The notes below the pieces were generated by a model. The model saw nothing but the letters and a program-made list of their open reading frames with translations. It was not told the DNA's origin and made no database searches. A program made the translations under genes and the position numbers. A DNA stretch of 53,256 nt from Desulfobacteraceae bacterium (GTDB lineage Bacteria; Desulfobacterota; Desulfobacteria; Desulfobacterales; Desulfosalsimonadaceae): positions 1-53,256 of the forward strand of contig JABZFM010000027.1 in NCBI GenBank assembly GCA_014237465.1, written 5' to 3'. How positions within the stretch are numbered: the first letter of the stretch is position 1; every line of letters starts with the position of its first letter. Shown one piece after another: positions 45,251-53,256 of the stretch.

Positions 45251-47515
45251 ATGTTAAATAATATTGATCTAAATAAATTCCAGCTTAAAGCCTATTCCAT
45301 CGAACTACCGTTTGCCCTACTCAAACTCGGCGTCGATAACGTCCGCTATGATGTTTATATCAGTTCCGAATTCCGTAAAGTTACCGAACGTTTTATCTTT
45401 GAACTGATTATTAAAACCGCAGACGCATCAGAACCTTTTATTATTAACCCGGAGATTAACTGGTTTAAAGAAACATCCGAATTCCAAAGACTTTGCGCCG
45501 AAGTTCTGACTGACAGCATCAACAAGGCAAAGTCTCAAAGTGAAATTCAAATTGACTTTCTGGCCCAGACCGCTTTGGTCAAAATGCTGACGGAAGAAAT
45601 TCAGCACCAGTATGAAGAGGCTATTCAGCATTGTAAAAATGTGATCCGCAAACAGGAATTTTCTCATCAGGTGGAAACGACGTTAAAGCTCCGGGAAGAA
45701 GTCGCTTCCATTATTCAGCGAAAAAATCAAATTGTCAGAAATGTCGGCGCGGAACTCTTCGAGTACTTCGTTGAGGTTCAAAATGACGTTAATAAGCTCC
45801 GAACTGCAAACTTCGGAGATAATGCCAGGCTTCCGGAAGAGCTTTTTTCTAACCCGATTCTGCAGATGGCCACCCATTCAGACGGCTTTTTTATGATTGA
45901 AAATTATGTATTAATGGGACACCGCTTGGAAGACCCGGTCAACTACAATACATTGATCAATCTGTTAACCGCATTTTTAAACCGTATGGACAAGCCCTCA
46001 GAAAAACACGAAAAATTGACAGAAGACACCCATCAGAAATCATTGAAAAACTACACCACGTCATATGACACCCGGGCTGACGAATGGATTAAACATATCG
46101 ATAATATTGATAAATTATTTAATTATTTCCATTCTCAGGCAGTTCTAAAAAAACTAAAACAACGCAATGCGCCTCCTCAAAAAATTCAAATCTGCAAGGA
46201 CACCCTCATACTACAAAAAAGATTATTAAATCAAATATTTAAACTCATATCAAAAGAAAAAATGATCAGCGGAATTGTCGCCGCTTACCAGATGCGGCCG
46301 GCGTTTGAGCATTACTGTCCCCCCTTATCACCACAGGAATGTCTCCAGTACCTTGTTGTTCCAAAAGCCAGAAAAAACACCATCAGAAAATTAAAGCGCT
46401 TTAAAAAATATTTCGGAAAGTCATTCCCATTATCACCCTTAAAACGGACCATACGCAGGGTCCGGACAACTTCCCGGCAGGACCAGAAAAAATACCTGGT
46501 CAGGTTTTTAAAAGATTTTTCAAAGTATCACAGGGACTTGAGAAACAATCTACTGATCAAGGAAACCTCAGACAGTATCAACATCACCACCGACGAAAAA
46601 ATAATCAATCTGTCCCGGAGTAACCACTGTCTTTATGAGTTTAAATTACCTTATGAAGATGTTTTTGATAAAAAACCAATTATTAATCATGTTGTTCTCA
46701 AAGCGGATGTCAGAGGCTCATCCGCGATCATTGAGCAGATGAAATCAAAAAAACTGAACCCGGCATCCAATTTCAGCCTCAATTTTTTTGAACCGATCAG
46801 CAAAATCCTGTCCCTGTATGGCGCGGTCAAAATTTTTATTGAAGGGGATGCCATTATTCTGTCAATATTTGAACACCAGGACACGCCGGGACGATGGTAC
46901 AGCGTTTCCAGAGCCTGCGGCCTGGCGATCAACATCCTTATGATTGTGAAAAAATACAATAAGAGAAACAGAAAAAAAGGACTTCCGAGACTAGAGCTTG
47001 GGGTGGGGATCGGGTTTTCCAATGCCCCGCCGACATTTTTTTACGATGAAGAAAATCAGATCATGATTTCTCCGGCAATCACCGACGCGGATCAGTTGTC
47101 CCGGTGCGACAAGACCCTGCGCCAGTATTTGTCCAAGGAAAAACTCCCCTTTAATGTCTATGAACTGCAGCCGGCACTGAACCCGGAAACATCCATTTTG
47201 TTTAATCATAAAACACTTCGATACAATGTAAAAGGCATCCAGCTGTCGCACAAAGGATTTAAAAAACTGTCAAAAGAGATCCACTTGAAACGGCTCGAAT
47301 GTGAAATCCCGGAAATCGAGCAAGCACCGCTGACGCTTTATACCGGTAAATTCCCGACAACTGCCGGAAACTTTCAGCGCCTGATCATCAGGAAAGCCAC
47401 TATTCCTGAAGTGTCCTTGAAAGACCTGAGTATTATCGGACAAACTGAAAACACGTATTATGAAGTGTGTACCAATCAGAAGCTATATGAGCACGTTAAA
47501 AAAGCCGTCAAATAA
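45251..47515 (+). CDS. Large helical protein with class III cyclase-like domain
   Basis: 754 residues. The first 470 are mainly helical and unrecognised, with basic stretches around 380-425 ([22 protein letters not shown]). From about 478 to 650 the sequence has the class III nucleotidyl cyclase layout: [10 protein letters not shown] with Asp486, [17 protein letters not shown] with Asp533, then [13 protein letters not shown] and [14 protein letters not shown]. The two metal aspartates are 47 residues apart, close to the spacing in true cyclases. The usual transition-state Asn appears replaced, so activity is uncertain. It overlaps thiD by 29 bases. Confidence 0.75.
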   Translation: MLNNIDLNKFQLKAYSIELPFALLKLGVDNVRYDVYISSEFRKVTERFIFELIIKTADASEPFIINPEINWFKETSEFQRLCAEVLTDSINKAKSQSEIQIDFLAQTALVKMLTEEIQHQYEEAIQHCKNVIRKQEFSHQVETTLKLREEVASIIQRKNQIVRNVGAELFEYFVEVQNDVNKLRTANFGDNARLPEELFSNPILQMATHSDGFFMIENYVLMGHRLEDPVNYNTLINLLTAFLNRMDKPSEKHEKLTEDTHQKSLKNYTTSYDTRADEWIKHIDNIDKLFNYFHSQAVLKKLKQRNAPPQKIQICKDTLILQKRLLNQIFKLISKEKMISGIVAAYQMRPAFEHYCPPLSPQECLQYLVVPKARKNTIRKLKRFKKYFGKSFPLSPLKRTIRRVRTTSRQDQKKYLVRFLKDFSKYHRDLRNNLLIKETSDSINITTDEKIINLSRSNHCLYEFKLPYEDVFDKKPIINHVVLKADVRGSSAIIEQMKSKKLNPASNFSLNFFEPISKILSLYGAVKIFIEGDAIILSIFEHQDTPGRWYSVSRACGLAINILMIVKKYNKRNRKKGLPRLELGVGIGFSNAPPTFFYDEENQIMISPAITDADQLSRCDKTLRQYLSKEKLPFNVYELQPALNPETSILFNHKTLRYNVKGIQLSHKGFKKLSKEIHLKRLECEIPEIEQAPLTLYTGKFPTTAGNFQRLIIRKATIPEVSLKDLSIIGQTENTYYEVCTNQKLYEHVKKAVK

Positions 47516-48323
47516 CTTCGTCCCGACGGTTCTGACCATAGCCGGTTCCGACCCGTCCGGAGGGGCCGGTATCCAGGCAGACCTTAAAACATTTACCGCT
47601 GTCGGGGTTTACGGCGCATCGATTATTACCGCGTTAACCGCGCAAAACACTCAGACCGTGACTGCCGCCATGTCTATCCCGGCAGACTTTGTAAAACAGC
47701 AACTGGATGCGGTTTTATCGGACATCCGCGTAGACATTATCAAACTCGGCATGCTGCCCAACGCTGACATCTGCGAAACCATCGCGCCGTATTTAAAGGA
47801 TTATCCGGTTGTCTGCGACCCGGTCATAATTTCCACCAGCGGATGCAGCCTGATTGATGACCCGGCGGTCGCCGCCCTCACTGCGCATATCATTCCCCGC
47901 TCCACCTACATTACCCCCAACTATGATGAACTCAAAATACTGTATGGAAAAGAAATCAAAAACATCAAATCCGCAGGCCTTGATTTGCTTAAACGGTTTG
48001 ATAAACTGGCTGGAATCGTTTTAAAAGGCGGGCATATTGACACGGACAGTCAGACCGTCACGGACATCCTGTTGTTAAAAGACGGCAGCAGCATCCGGGA
48101 AACCGTCGAAAATAACCCCCGTTATCACACGAAAAACACTCACGGCACGGGATGCACCTTTGCATCCGCGTTTGCCGCATTTTTAGCCAGAAAACTGCCC
48201 CCTCCAGCCGCCTTTTCAAAGGCCGTCGCTTTTACCAGCCACCTGATTGATATCTCCAAAGATACGTCCATAGGCAAAGGAAACGGCCCCCTGCTGCATC
48301 ACCAAAATGATGTTTCCTGTTAA
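47487..48323 (+). CDS. thiD: Hydroxymethylpyrimidine/phosphomethylpyrimidine kinase
   Basis: 278 residues from ATG 47487, inside the previous gene's end (29-base overlap). ThiD phosphorylates HMP and HMP-P for thiamine synthesis. Motifs: [20 protein letters not shown] at the N-terminus, DPVIISTSG, and the anion-hole GTGCTFASA near 230. The overlap suggests translational coupling to the cyclase-like protein. No TPP riboswitch is possible in the overlapping leader. Confidence 0.95.
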   Translation: MSTLKKPSNNFVPTVLTIAGSDPSGGAGIQADLKTFTAVGVYGASIITALTAQNTQTVTAAMSIPADFVKQQLDAVLSDIRVDIIKLGMLPNADICETIAPYLKDYPVVCDPVIISTSGCSLIDDPAVAALTAHIIPRSTYITPNYDELKILYGKEIKNIKSAGLDLLKRFDKLAGIVLKGGHIDTDSQTVTDILLLKDGSSIRETVENNPRYHTKNTHGTGCTFASAFAAFLARKLPPPAAFSKAVAFTSHLIDISKDTSIGKGNGPLLHHQNDVSC

Positions 48324-48565
48324 GACTGCGCCATCCCAACCCGGATAAACTGGAAAAACAAAACACTGAACATTTAACGTCGGAGACGAATGTCCTTTCA
48401 CTCCAACATTCAATCAGTCTTCTACCTTCTACCTTCTACCTTTTTCCTCCCTACTTACCATTTGCTTTTTAAAACATGTAATGATATTAAAAACTTCCAT
48501 TTGCATAACAGGCTCGCGCTGCTTGCGCAAACAACTGAAAATAAAATATATATTAAAACCAAACC
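48324..48565. other. Intergenic region between thiD and tatD
   Basis: Holds only a reverse heptamer tract and AT-rich sequence. Confidence 0.5.
48414..48446 (-). repeat. Heptamer repeat tract, reverse orientation
   Basis: CAGTCTTCTACCTTCTACC and further TTCTACC units in tandem. Confidence 0.8.
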
Positions 48566-49366
48566 ATGCGATTCATGAAAATTTTTGACAGCCACTGCCA
48601 CTTAAACGATAAATCCTATGCCAGGGATATGGACCAGGTCATCGGCCGCGCAAACGCAGCATCCATTGACGCCATGATGATCGTCGGCATTACCGAACGG
48701 ACCAGCGCCCAGGCCGTTGAAATAGCTTCGTCATACCCCGGATGTTACGCCTCTGTGGGGGTTCACCCCCATGATGCAACATCCTGTAATGAAAACGTAT
48801 TAACAAAATTCAAACAACTGGCAAAGAATCCGCGGGTAAAAGCCTGGGGGGAAACCGGCCTTGACTTTAACCGGATGTATTCTCCGAAAGAGGCACAGGA
48901 AAAATGGTTTATCCGCCAGCTTGAAACCGCAAATGAATTAAACCTGCCCCTGATTTTTCATGAGCGGGATTCTAACAGACGATTTCTTGACATATTAAAA
49001 GCACATTATGCAGACAACGGGTGCAAAGGTGTGGTACACTGTTTCAGCGGCGACCGACATGAACTGGACGAATACATCAAACTGGGACTGCATATCGGCA
49101 TCACCGGCATTATCACTATTCACTCACGGGGAAAGGGCTTACGAAAACTGGTACCGCAGATCCCAACCAACCGAATCCTGGTGGAAACCGATGCCCCTTA
49201 CCTCACCCCGGCGCCGGAAAAAAACAAAACCCGGAGGAATGAACCGGCCTTTGTCCGATCTGTTTTAATGAAAGTCGCCGACGTTTTAGAAGCGGATCCT
49301 GAGCAACTGGCAGACACCATATGGCACTCGACATGCCGCTTATTTAACATAAAATCAGATAATTAA
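48566..49366 (+). CDS. TatD-family metal-dependent hydrolase
   Basis: 266 residues (the ATG at 48575 gives 263). TatD proteins are metal-dependent deoxyribonucleases. Metal ligands are visible in order: FDSHCHLND, VHPHD, GETGLDF, FHERD, VHCFSGD and ETDAPYL. Both candidate starts lack a strong ribosome binding site. It is followed by the YchF-like gene 150 bases on. Confidence 0.95.
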   Translation: MRFMKIFDSHCHLNDKSYARDMDQVIGRANAASIDAMMIVGITERTSAQAVEIASSYPGCYASVGVHPHDATSCNENVLTKFKQLAKNPRVKAWGETGLDFNRMYSPKEAQEKWFIRQLETANELNLPLIFHERDSNRRFLDILKAHYADNGCKGVVHCFSGDRHELDEYIKLGLHIGITGIITIHSRGKGLRKLVPQIPTNRILVETDAPYLTPAPEKNKTRRNEPAFVRSVLMKVADVLEADPEQLADTIWHSTCRLFNIKSDN

Positions 49367-49382
49367 ACATTGGCACCCATGT

Positions 49383-49482
49383 AAAAAGTCGGGTTTCGAT
49401 GGCAAAAACGGCTGTTGGTTGACTTTTGTCATAAATAAATTCAATATGTTATAAAAACAATCCGCCCAAAATCCGACTTTTT
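49383..49482. repeat. Inverted repeat before the GTPase gene
   Basis: AAAAAGTCGGG and CCGACTTTTT arms about 80 bases apart; possibly a dispersed palindrome or leader structure. Confidence 0.5.
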
Positions 49483-49515
49483 CGGAGACATCAAAATCGA
49501 CAGGAGTTACATATC

Positions 49516-50550
49516 ATGAAGTTAGGCATTACCGGCCTGGCCGGGTCCGGAAAAACTACGGTTTTTGAAGCTCTGACCGGAGAATTTTCAGAGGCGGGCA
49601 ATAAAATGGAAAACCGGCTGGGGACCATCCGGGTACCGGACGCGCGCATCGACCGGCTCAGTGAAATCTATAATCCCAGAAAAACCATTTACGCCCAGGT
49701 GGAATATTTCCTGCCCGGAAAATCCGGTCGGGCAAAAGATTCCGGAAAAGAAGACGCCTCATGGACGGCAGTTCGGGATGCTGATGCCCTGATCCATGTG
49801 GTACGGAATTTCAATATGTTTGGCCTTGAAGAACCGAATCCGGCGGCGGATTTTTCCGCTCTTGACCAGGAACTGATACTCATGGATATGGCGCAGACGG
49901 AAAAGCGTATTGAACGAATGGATGCGGAAGCTCAAAAAGCCAAAAAACCAGATCCGGAAGAACGCGAACTGCTGGGGAAATGCAATAAAGTCCTTGAAAC
50001 GGAAACCCCCTTGCGGCGCCAGCCCCATCTGGCCTTTGCGCACAAATTAAAAGGATATGCCTTTTTTTCAGGCAAACCCATGCTCGTGTTATTTAACAAT
50101 ACCGATGAAGACGACACCCTGCCGGGATCTGCCCCGATATTTACTGAAGAAGACTGCATGATTATCCGGGGAAAACTCGAGCACGAACTGGCCCAGATGA
50201 CCCAGGAAGAAGCAGCCGAACTGCTGGAAGAATTTGGGATTTCAGCGTCCGCCACCGACCGGGTGGTCAAGGCGTCATACAAGCTCCTCGGTCTGATATC
50301 GTTTTTCACGGTGGGCGAAGATGAAGTCCGGGCCTGGACTATTAAAAAAGGCACCGCTGCGGTGGATGCCGCAGAAGTCATTCACTCGGATATCAAAAAA
50401 GGATTTATCCGGGCGGAAGTTATCTCCTATGATGACTTCATGGACGCCGGTTCCATGACAAACGCCAAAAAAAAGGGGACTCTCCGGCTGGAAGGAAAAT
50501 CTTATGAAGTCCAGGACGGCGATATCATCAACTTCCGGTTTAATATTTAA
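49516..50550 (+). CDS. YchF/Obg-like GTPase (TGS domain, DUF933)
   Basis: 344 residues. The P-loop is GLAGSGKTT at 7-15; the C-terminal TGS-like DUF933 domain ends with KKGTLRLEGKSYEVQDGDII and NFRFNI. This layout is that of YchF-type ribosome-associated ATPase/GTPases, but the G-domain is shorter and divergent, so it is a paralogue rather than standard YchF. ACAGGAG precedes the ATG. Its role in translation or stress is inferred. Confidence 0.88.
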   Translation: MKLGITGLAGSGKTTVFEALTGEFSEAGNKMENRLGTIRVPDARIDRLSEIYNPRKTIYAQVEYFLPGKSGRAKDSGKEDASWTAVRDADALIHVVRNFNMFGLEEPNPAADFSALDQELILMDMAQTEKRIERMDAEAQKAKKPDPEERELLGKCNKVLETETPLRRQPHLAFAHKLKGYAFFSGKPMLVLFNNTDEDDTLPGSAPIFTEEDCMIIRGKLEHELAQMTQEEAAELLEEFGISASATDRVVKASYKLLGLISFFTVGEDEVRAWTIKKGTAAVDAAEVIHSDIKKGFIRAEVISYDDFMDAGSMTNAKKKGTLRLEGKSYEVQDGDIINFRFNI

Positions 50551-50610
50551 AACCTGTTGAGTAAATGTTTTCAACCCATACGATAATAAAAAATATGAAA
50601 GGATTAAACA

Positions 50611-51105
50611 ATGAGCGAAACCCAGAAAAATCTAATGGAAGCCTTTGCCGGAGAATCCCAGGCGAACCGAAAATATCTTGCGTTTGCCAAACAGGCCGAC
50701 CAGGATGGATATCCCCAGGCGGCAAAACTCTTTCGGGCAGCGGCAGCAGCGGAAACCGTTCACGCTCACAGCCATTTAAGAGTGGCCGGCGGCATCAACG
50801 CTACGGCAGAGAATTTAAAGGAAGCCATTGCCGGCGAAACCCACGAATTCAAATCAATGTATCCTGATATGATCAAAGCCGCGGAAGAAGAAGGCAACGC
50901 CCAGGCCGTCCGGACATTCTCATTTGCCAATGAAGTGGAAAAAATTCATGCCCAACTATACCAGAAAGCCTTAGATAATATGGACGCAGCTGAAGATGCG
51001 GATTACTATGTATGTGCTGTTTGCGGGTATACCTGCGAAAATGAAGCGCCGGACGATTGCCCGGTCTGCAAATCAAAGAAAATGGCTTTTTCTAAAGTCG
51101 ATTAA
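50611..51105 (+). CDS. Rubrerythrin
   Basis: 164 residues. Peroxide-reducing di-iron protein: the N-terminal ferritin-like part has AGESQANRKYLAFAKQAD and a second EXXH-like set (ETVHAHSHL; ETHEFKSMYP), and the C-terminal rubredoxin domain has CAVCGY and CPVCKS for the FeS4 site. AAAGGA lies ahead of the ATG. Typical oxidative-stress defence of anaerobes. It is convergent with the exported protein at 51212. Confidence 0.96.
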   Translation: MSETQKNLMEAFAGESQANRKYLAFAKQADQDGYPQAAKLFRAAAAAETVHAHSHLRVAGGINATAENLKEAIAGETHEFKSMYPDMIKAAEEEGNAQAVRTFSFANEVEKIHAQLYQKALDNMDAAEDADYYVCAVCGYTCENEAPDDCPVCKSKKMAFSKVD

Positions 51106-51133
51106 ATTTGAAAATTTTTTGGGTGATGATACT

Positions 51134-51175
51134 CCTTAAAACCGTTTTTGGGGTATTAAAAAGATAGTTTTAAGG
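51134..51175. terminator. Possible terminator between convergent genes
   Basis: CCTTAAAAC and GTTTTAAGG pair perfectly around 24 bases; it has no clean T-run, so this is tentative. Confidence 0.4.
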
Positions 51176-51211
51176 TCATTTTATTGAACTGATTCGATCT
51201 TCATTTTTCTG

Positions 51212-51970
51212 CTATAATAAACTGCTGAGATGGATATGAGCGTCACCAGAATAATGCCCCCCCATTCGTTCATCGTCGGAATGGACGCTGCAGCTGGCAT
51301 AGTCTGCCGCATTGACAATGAGCTGCAGGGCATTGGCATTGATCGGATTTTCGGTGTATGCCATATCGTGATTAATATGCACGACAGTGCCGCCGTTGAC
51401 GTTGCTGTATGAAATCAGTGGATTGCCATCAGTCCCGGTAATCAGAACGACCGTACCGATTTTTGCCGTCACCCAGCTCCACCCTGCTACTGTATCTTCC
51501 CAGGTGCTTGGAACACCCTGTGTGAGAGGATGACCGGTGTCCTGAACCGTCCAGGTATCCCCATAAGCATACGCCTGATCCGGGGTATATACCGGCATCA
51601 AATTTTCGATGATCGGATGTTCATCACCGTCATAAACCTCATAAGTGGTCCACTCCGTCAGCACCAGGCCGCACCCACGCGCCACAAACTGGTTGACAGC
51701 CATGGCTGCCGACTCCTGGAGCGTATTACCATATTCCACTCCGTCCAGATAAATAATCAGGCCAAAATTGTCCGGATTCGGATTCGACCCGGCCCACTCC
51801 CAGTAAAGGCCCCCGTAGGTAACATCATGTCCCGCATTGACAAGCGCCTGTTGAACTTCTGTTTCAGAACCTCCATCACCCATCAGCAGGACCCTGGCGG
51901 CATGCGCTTCACTTAAAAAACCCAGGACCAAAATCATGACAGCAAAAAACCGCAAAAACCCTTTCATCAC
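51212..51970 (-). CDS. Exported ThuA/amidotransferase-fold protein
   Basis: 252 residues with a signal peptide (1-24, ending AHA-ARVLL). The mature part looks like a class I amidotransferase/ThuA-like sandwich (RVLLMGDGGSETEVQQALVN, FGLIIYLDGVEYG, GCGLVLTEWTTYE, TVVHINHDMAY). No catalytic Cys is evident at the elbow (the segment reads FVARGCGLVLTEW), so a binding role is as likely as a hydrolase. Function unknown. Confidence 0.7.
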   Translation of the reverse strand: MMKGFLRFFAVMILVLGFLSEAHAARVLLMGDGGSETEVQQALVNAGHDVTYGGLYWEWAGSNPNPDNFGLIIYLDGVEYGNTLQESAAMAVNQFVARGCGLVLTEWTTYEVYDGDEHPIIENLMPVYTPDQAYAYGDTWTVQDTGHPLTQGVPSTWEDTVAGWSWVTAKIGTVVLITGTDGNPLISYSNVNGGTVVHINHDMAYTENPINANALQLIVNAADYASCSVHSDDERMGGHYSGDAHIHLSSLL

Positions 51971-52329
51971 CCTTCCCTCCTCTAAGTATGAGTATATTGC
52001 CTGATATATCCATAAGTTTTAATTGATATAGCAAATAAAACTATAAAATGCAAATGGTTATAACTGACCATGTTTTATGTGAAAATGTCCCGCAATCCTG
52101 CGGAAAAAGGATGGTTGTGTGATGATGTGACGATCTCATTCCCTTCCCTTCTAAATAAAAAACACGAAAATCCCAACAATGCCAATCAAGCGGAATTGGA
52201 AAGCAAGGTTTTTATTGGAATTACTTGAGTCTGTGAAGGCCTCAGGGCCACAAAGTGCTGTCGCTAACCTTTCCAATCCGCTTGTTGGTTGCGTTCGCAC
52301 CGCCTGCGGCGCCTAGGTAAAGCGGGTGA
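51971..52329. other. Gene-free stretch with attC-like palindrome
   Basis: No gene. A structured palindrome at 52182-52288 is described separately; the rest is AT-rich. Confidence 0.4.
52182..52288. repeat. Interrupted palindrome with extrahelical bases
   Basis: CCAATCAAGCGGAATTGGAAAG (52182-52203) pairs with CTTTCCAATCCGCTTGTTGG (52269-52288) with two extra bases on the left arm and a 65-base loop. This is the layout of integron attC sites, but the GTTRRRY/RYYYAAC core boxes are only partly matched (GTTGGTT, TCCCAAC). Confidence 0.45.
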
Positions 52330-52362
52330 TGCAAGTGTTCTGTGTGAAAATAATCACTTGCA
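52330..52362. promoter_or_regulatory. Inverted repeat upstream of TA promoter
   Basis: TGCAAGTG and CACTTGCA, 17 bases apart, overlapping the -35 box; a possible extra operator. Confidence 0.4.
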
Positions 52363-52386
52363 TTGAGTCTCAATTAGGTGTATTAT
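52358..52386 (+). promoter_or_regulatory. Promoter of the toxin-antitoxin operon
   Basis: TTGCAT (52358-52363), 17 bases, TATTAT (52381-52386). Two palindromic operators overlap it. Confidence 0.7.
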
Positions 52387-52397
52387 TGAGACTCAAT
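52362..52397. promoter_or_regulatory. Twin palindromic operators of the TA operon
   Basis: ATTGAGTCTCAAT (52362-52374) lies between the promoter boxes and ATTGAGACTCAAT (52385-52397) covers the -10 and start point; centres are 23 bases apart. Each is a near-perfect palindrome and they also pair with each other. Autoregulation by the antitoxin is inferred. Confidence 0.65.
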
Positions 52398-52410
52398 AGG
52401 AGGTGAAACC

Positions 52411-52698
52411 ATGAAATTCTTAAGTATCAGAGATTTAAAGACAAAATCATCACAAATTTGGAAGGATTTACCGGAGCAAAAAGAAATGGTCGTGACAAGC
52501 AACGGTCGGCCAATCGCCCTTCTTTCATCAATTAATGAAAACAATCTTGAACAAGTTTTAACTGCCTTTAGACGTGCTCGAGCAACGAATGCCTTGGCGT
52601 CAATCCAATACGATTCCATTCAAAAGGGGACTGATATGATATCCATGGATGAGATAAATGCTGAAATTGGAGTAATAAGGTCTAAACGTAAAAAATGA
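52411..52698 (+). CDS. Phd/YefM-family antitoxin
   Basis: 95 residues behind AGGAGGTG. The N-terminal DNA-binding region MKFLSIRDLKTKSSQIWKDL and VVTSNGRPIALL is typical of Phd/YefM antitoxins; the C-terminus, basic at its end, should wrap the toxin. The stop overlaps the toxin start by four bases (ATGA), the usual coupling. Promoter and twin operators lie directly upstream. Confidence 0.9.
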   Translation: MKFLSIRDLKTKSSQIWKDLPEQKEMVVTSNGRPIALLSSINENNLEQVLTAFRRARATNALASIQYDSIQKGTDMISMDEINAEIGVIRSKRKK

Positions 52699-53132
52699 AA
52701 ATCGTATTGGACACAAATGTTCTTGTCTCTGGCCTGCTCACCCCTTTCGGTCCAAGCGGTGAAATTGTTCGGATGGTATTCTCAGGCGAACTAACAGTGT
52801 GTATAGATGCCAGGATTTTAGCAGAATATAAGGATGTTCTTCACCGTCCAAAGTTTAAATTCAATAAGGACCATATTGGCATATTGCTTGATTTTATAAA
52901 GCAATACGGCCAGGTTACTTCAAGCTCGCCACTTAAGAATCGTTTGCTGGATCCCGACGATGAGCCATTTCTCGAAGTTGCCATCGCCGGAATGGTAAAA
53001 TCTTTAGTCACAGGAAATAGAAAACATTACCCTTCTTTGGTTTTTAAGGGGATAAATATTTTTTCTCCCTCTGAATTTCTTGAATTTTATAGAAAACAAG
53101 ATAAAGACACACAACGAACAAGGATAGATTGA
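52695..53132 (+). CDS. PIN-domain toxin
   Basis: 145 residues, PIN-fold endoribonuclease of the COG1569 type. The acidic site residues are visible in VLDTNVLVSGL (Asp6), ARILAEYKDVL, and LLDPDDEPFLEVAI. It is the second gene of the TA operon and is expected to cleave RNA when free of antitoxin. Confidence 0.9.
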   Translation: MKIVLDTNVLVSGLLTPFGPSGEIVRMVFSGELTVCIDARILAEYKDVLHRPKFKFNKDHIGILLDFIKQYGQVTSSSPLKNRLLDPDDEPFLEVAIAGMVKSLVTGNRKHYPSLVFKGINIFSPSEFLEFYRKQDKDTQRTRID

Positions 53133-53256
53133 TGTGAGGAACGAACCACAATCTTATCCGAAGGTTGAACAAGCCCGGTCTTGATGACTCTATATATAAG
53201 CAAATATCTTTTTTTGATCAGGGGGGATGAAGTGCGTTTTCAGGAAGTGTCATTTT

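Noticed and set aside
47460-47486. Earlier in-frame start of thiD
   Set aside because: It lies inside the upstream gene; the family start begins shortly after ATG 47487.
47400-47520. TPP riboswitch before thiD
   Set aside because: The leader is coding sequence of the upstream gene, with no THI-box pattern.

Overview
The window looks like a chromosomal piece of an anaerobic, sulfate-reducer-like Desulfobacterota (Desulfobacteria). This is inferred from gene content: a siroheme decarboxylase subunit (AhbB type), a tungsten aldehyde:ferredoxin oxidoreductase, rubrerythrin, four radical-SAM or AhbB-type anaerobic enzymes, a Lys-2,3-aminomutase-like protein, EtfB and many NarL/hybrid-kinase type regulators. 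Intergenic regions are rich in dispersed palindromes and purine-rich heptamer repeats. No phage, CRISPR array or complete insertion sequence is visible.

Layout. (1) 1-142: the 5' end of a group II intron on the minus strand, inserted just past a terminator hairpin. (2) 0.5-5.7 kb: an acyl-CoA module (enoyl-CoA hydratase-like, APH-type kinase, TetR, ACAD11-type acyl-CoA dehydrogenase, divergent EtfB) whose composition matches the known kinase/dehydrogenase route for 4-hydroxyacyl-CoA. (3) 6.2-8.0 kb: a small-protein/nucleotidyltransferase pair, queF and a decayed nicotinate phosphoribosyltransferase. (4) 8.1-22.1 kb: two large exported proteins (LamG repeats; gingipain-like C25 protease) that end in the same short Gly-Gly-Cys-Phe tail, a DUF4143 ATPase, and a 1752-residue hybrid kinase followed by its NarL-type regulator. 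(5) 22.5-33.3 kb: lipase, radical-SAM proteins, transketolase, AhbB, MtnA, a rhodanese/MauE pair and a KamA-like enzyme. (6) 33.4-35.7 kb: AT-rich spacer with a remnant of a second hybrid kinase, an acyltransferase, and a tRNA-Asn unit with its promoter, a degenerate tRNA copy and a terminator.

(7) 35.7-44.1 kb, all minus strand: hisS, aspS, then a glutamine-synthetase-like ligase, Fe-alcohol dehydrogenase, aldehyde:ferredoxin oxidoreductase and class I glutamine amidotransferase. The last four together read as a gamma-glutamylated amino-alcohol (for example ethanolamine) oxidation pathway in which a ferredoxin-linked tungsten enzyme takes the place of an NAD aldehyde dehydrogenase; this is the strongest candidate for a little-described system. 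(8) 44.3-53.2 kb: panB, a large protein with a divergent class III cyclase domain overlapping thiD, tatD, a YchF-like GTPase, rubrerythrin, a ThuA-like exported protein, and a Phd/PIN toxin-antitoxin operon with a clearly readable promoter and twin operators.

All assignments come from reading the translated sequence and motifs; no database search was run.
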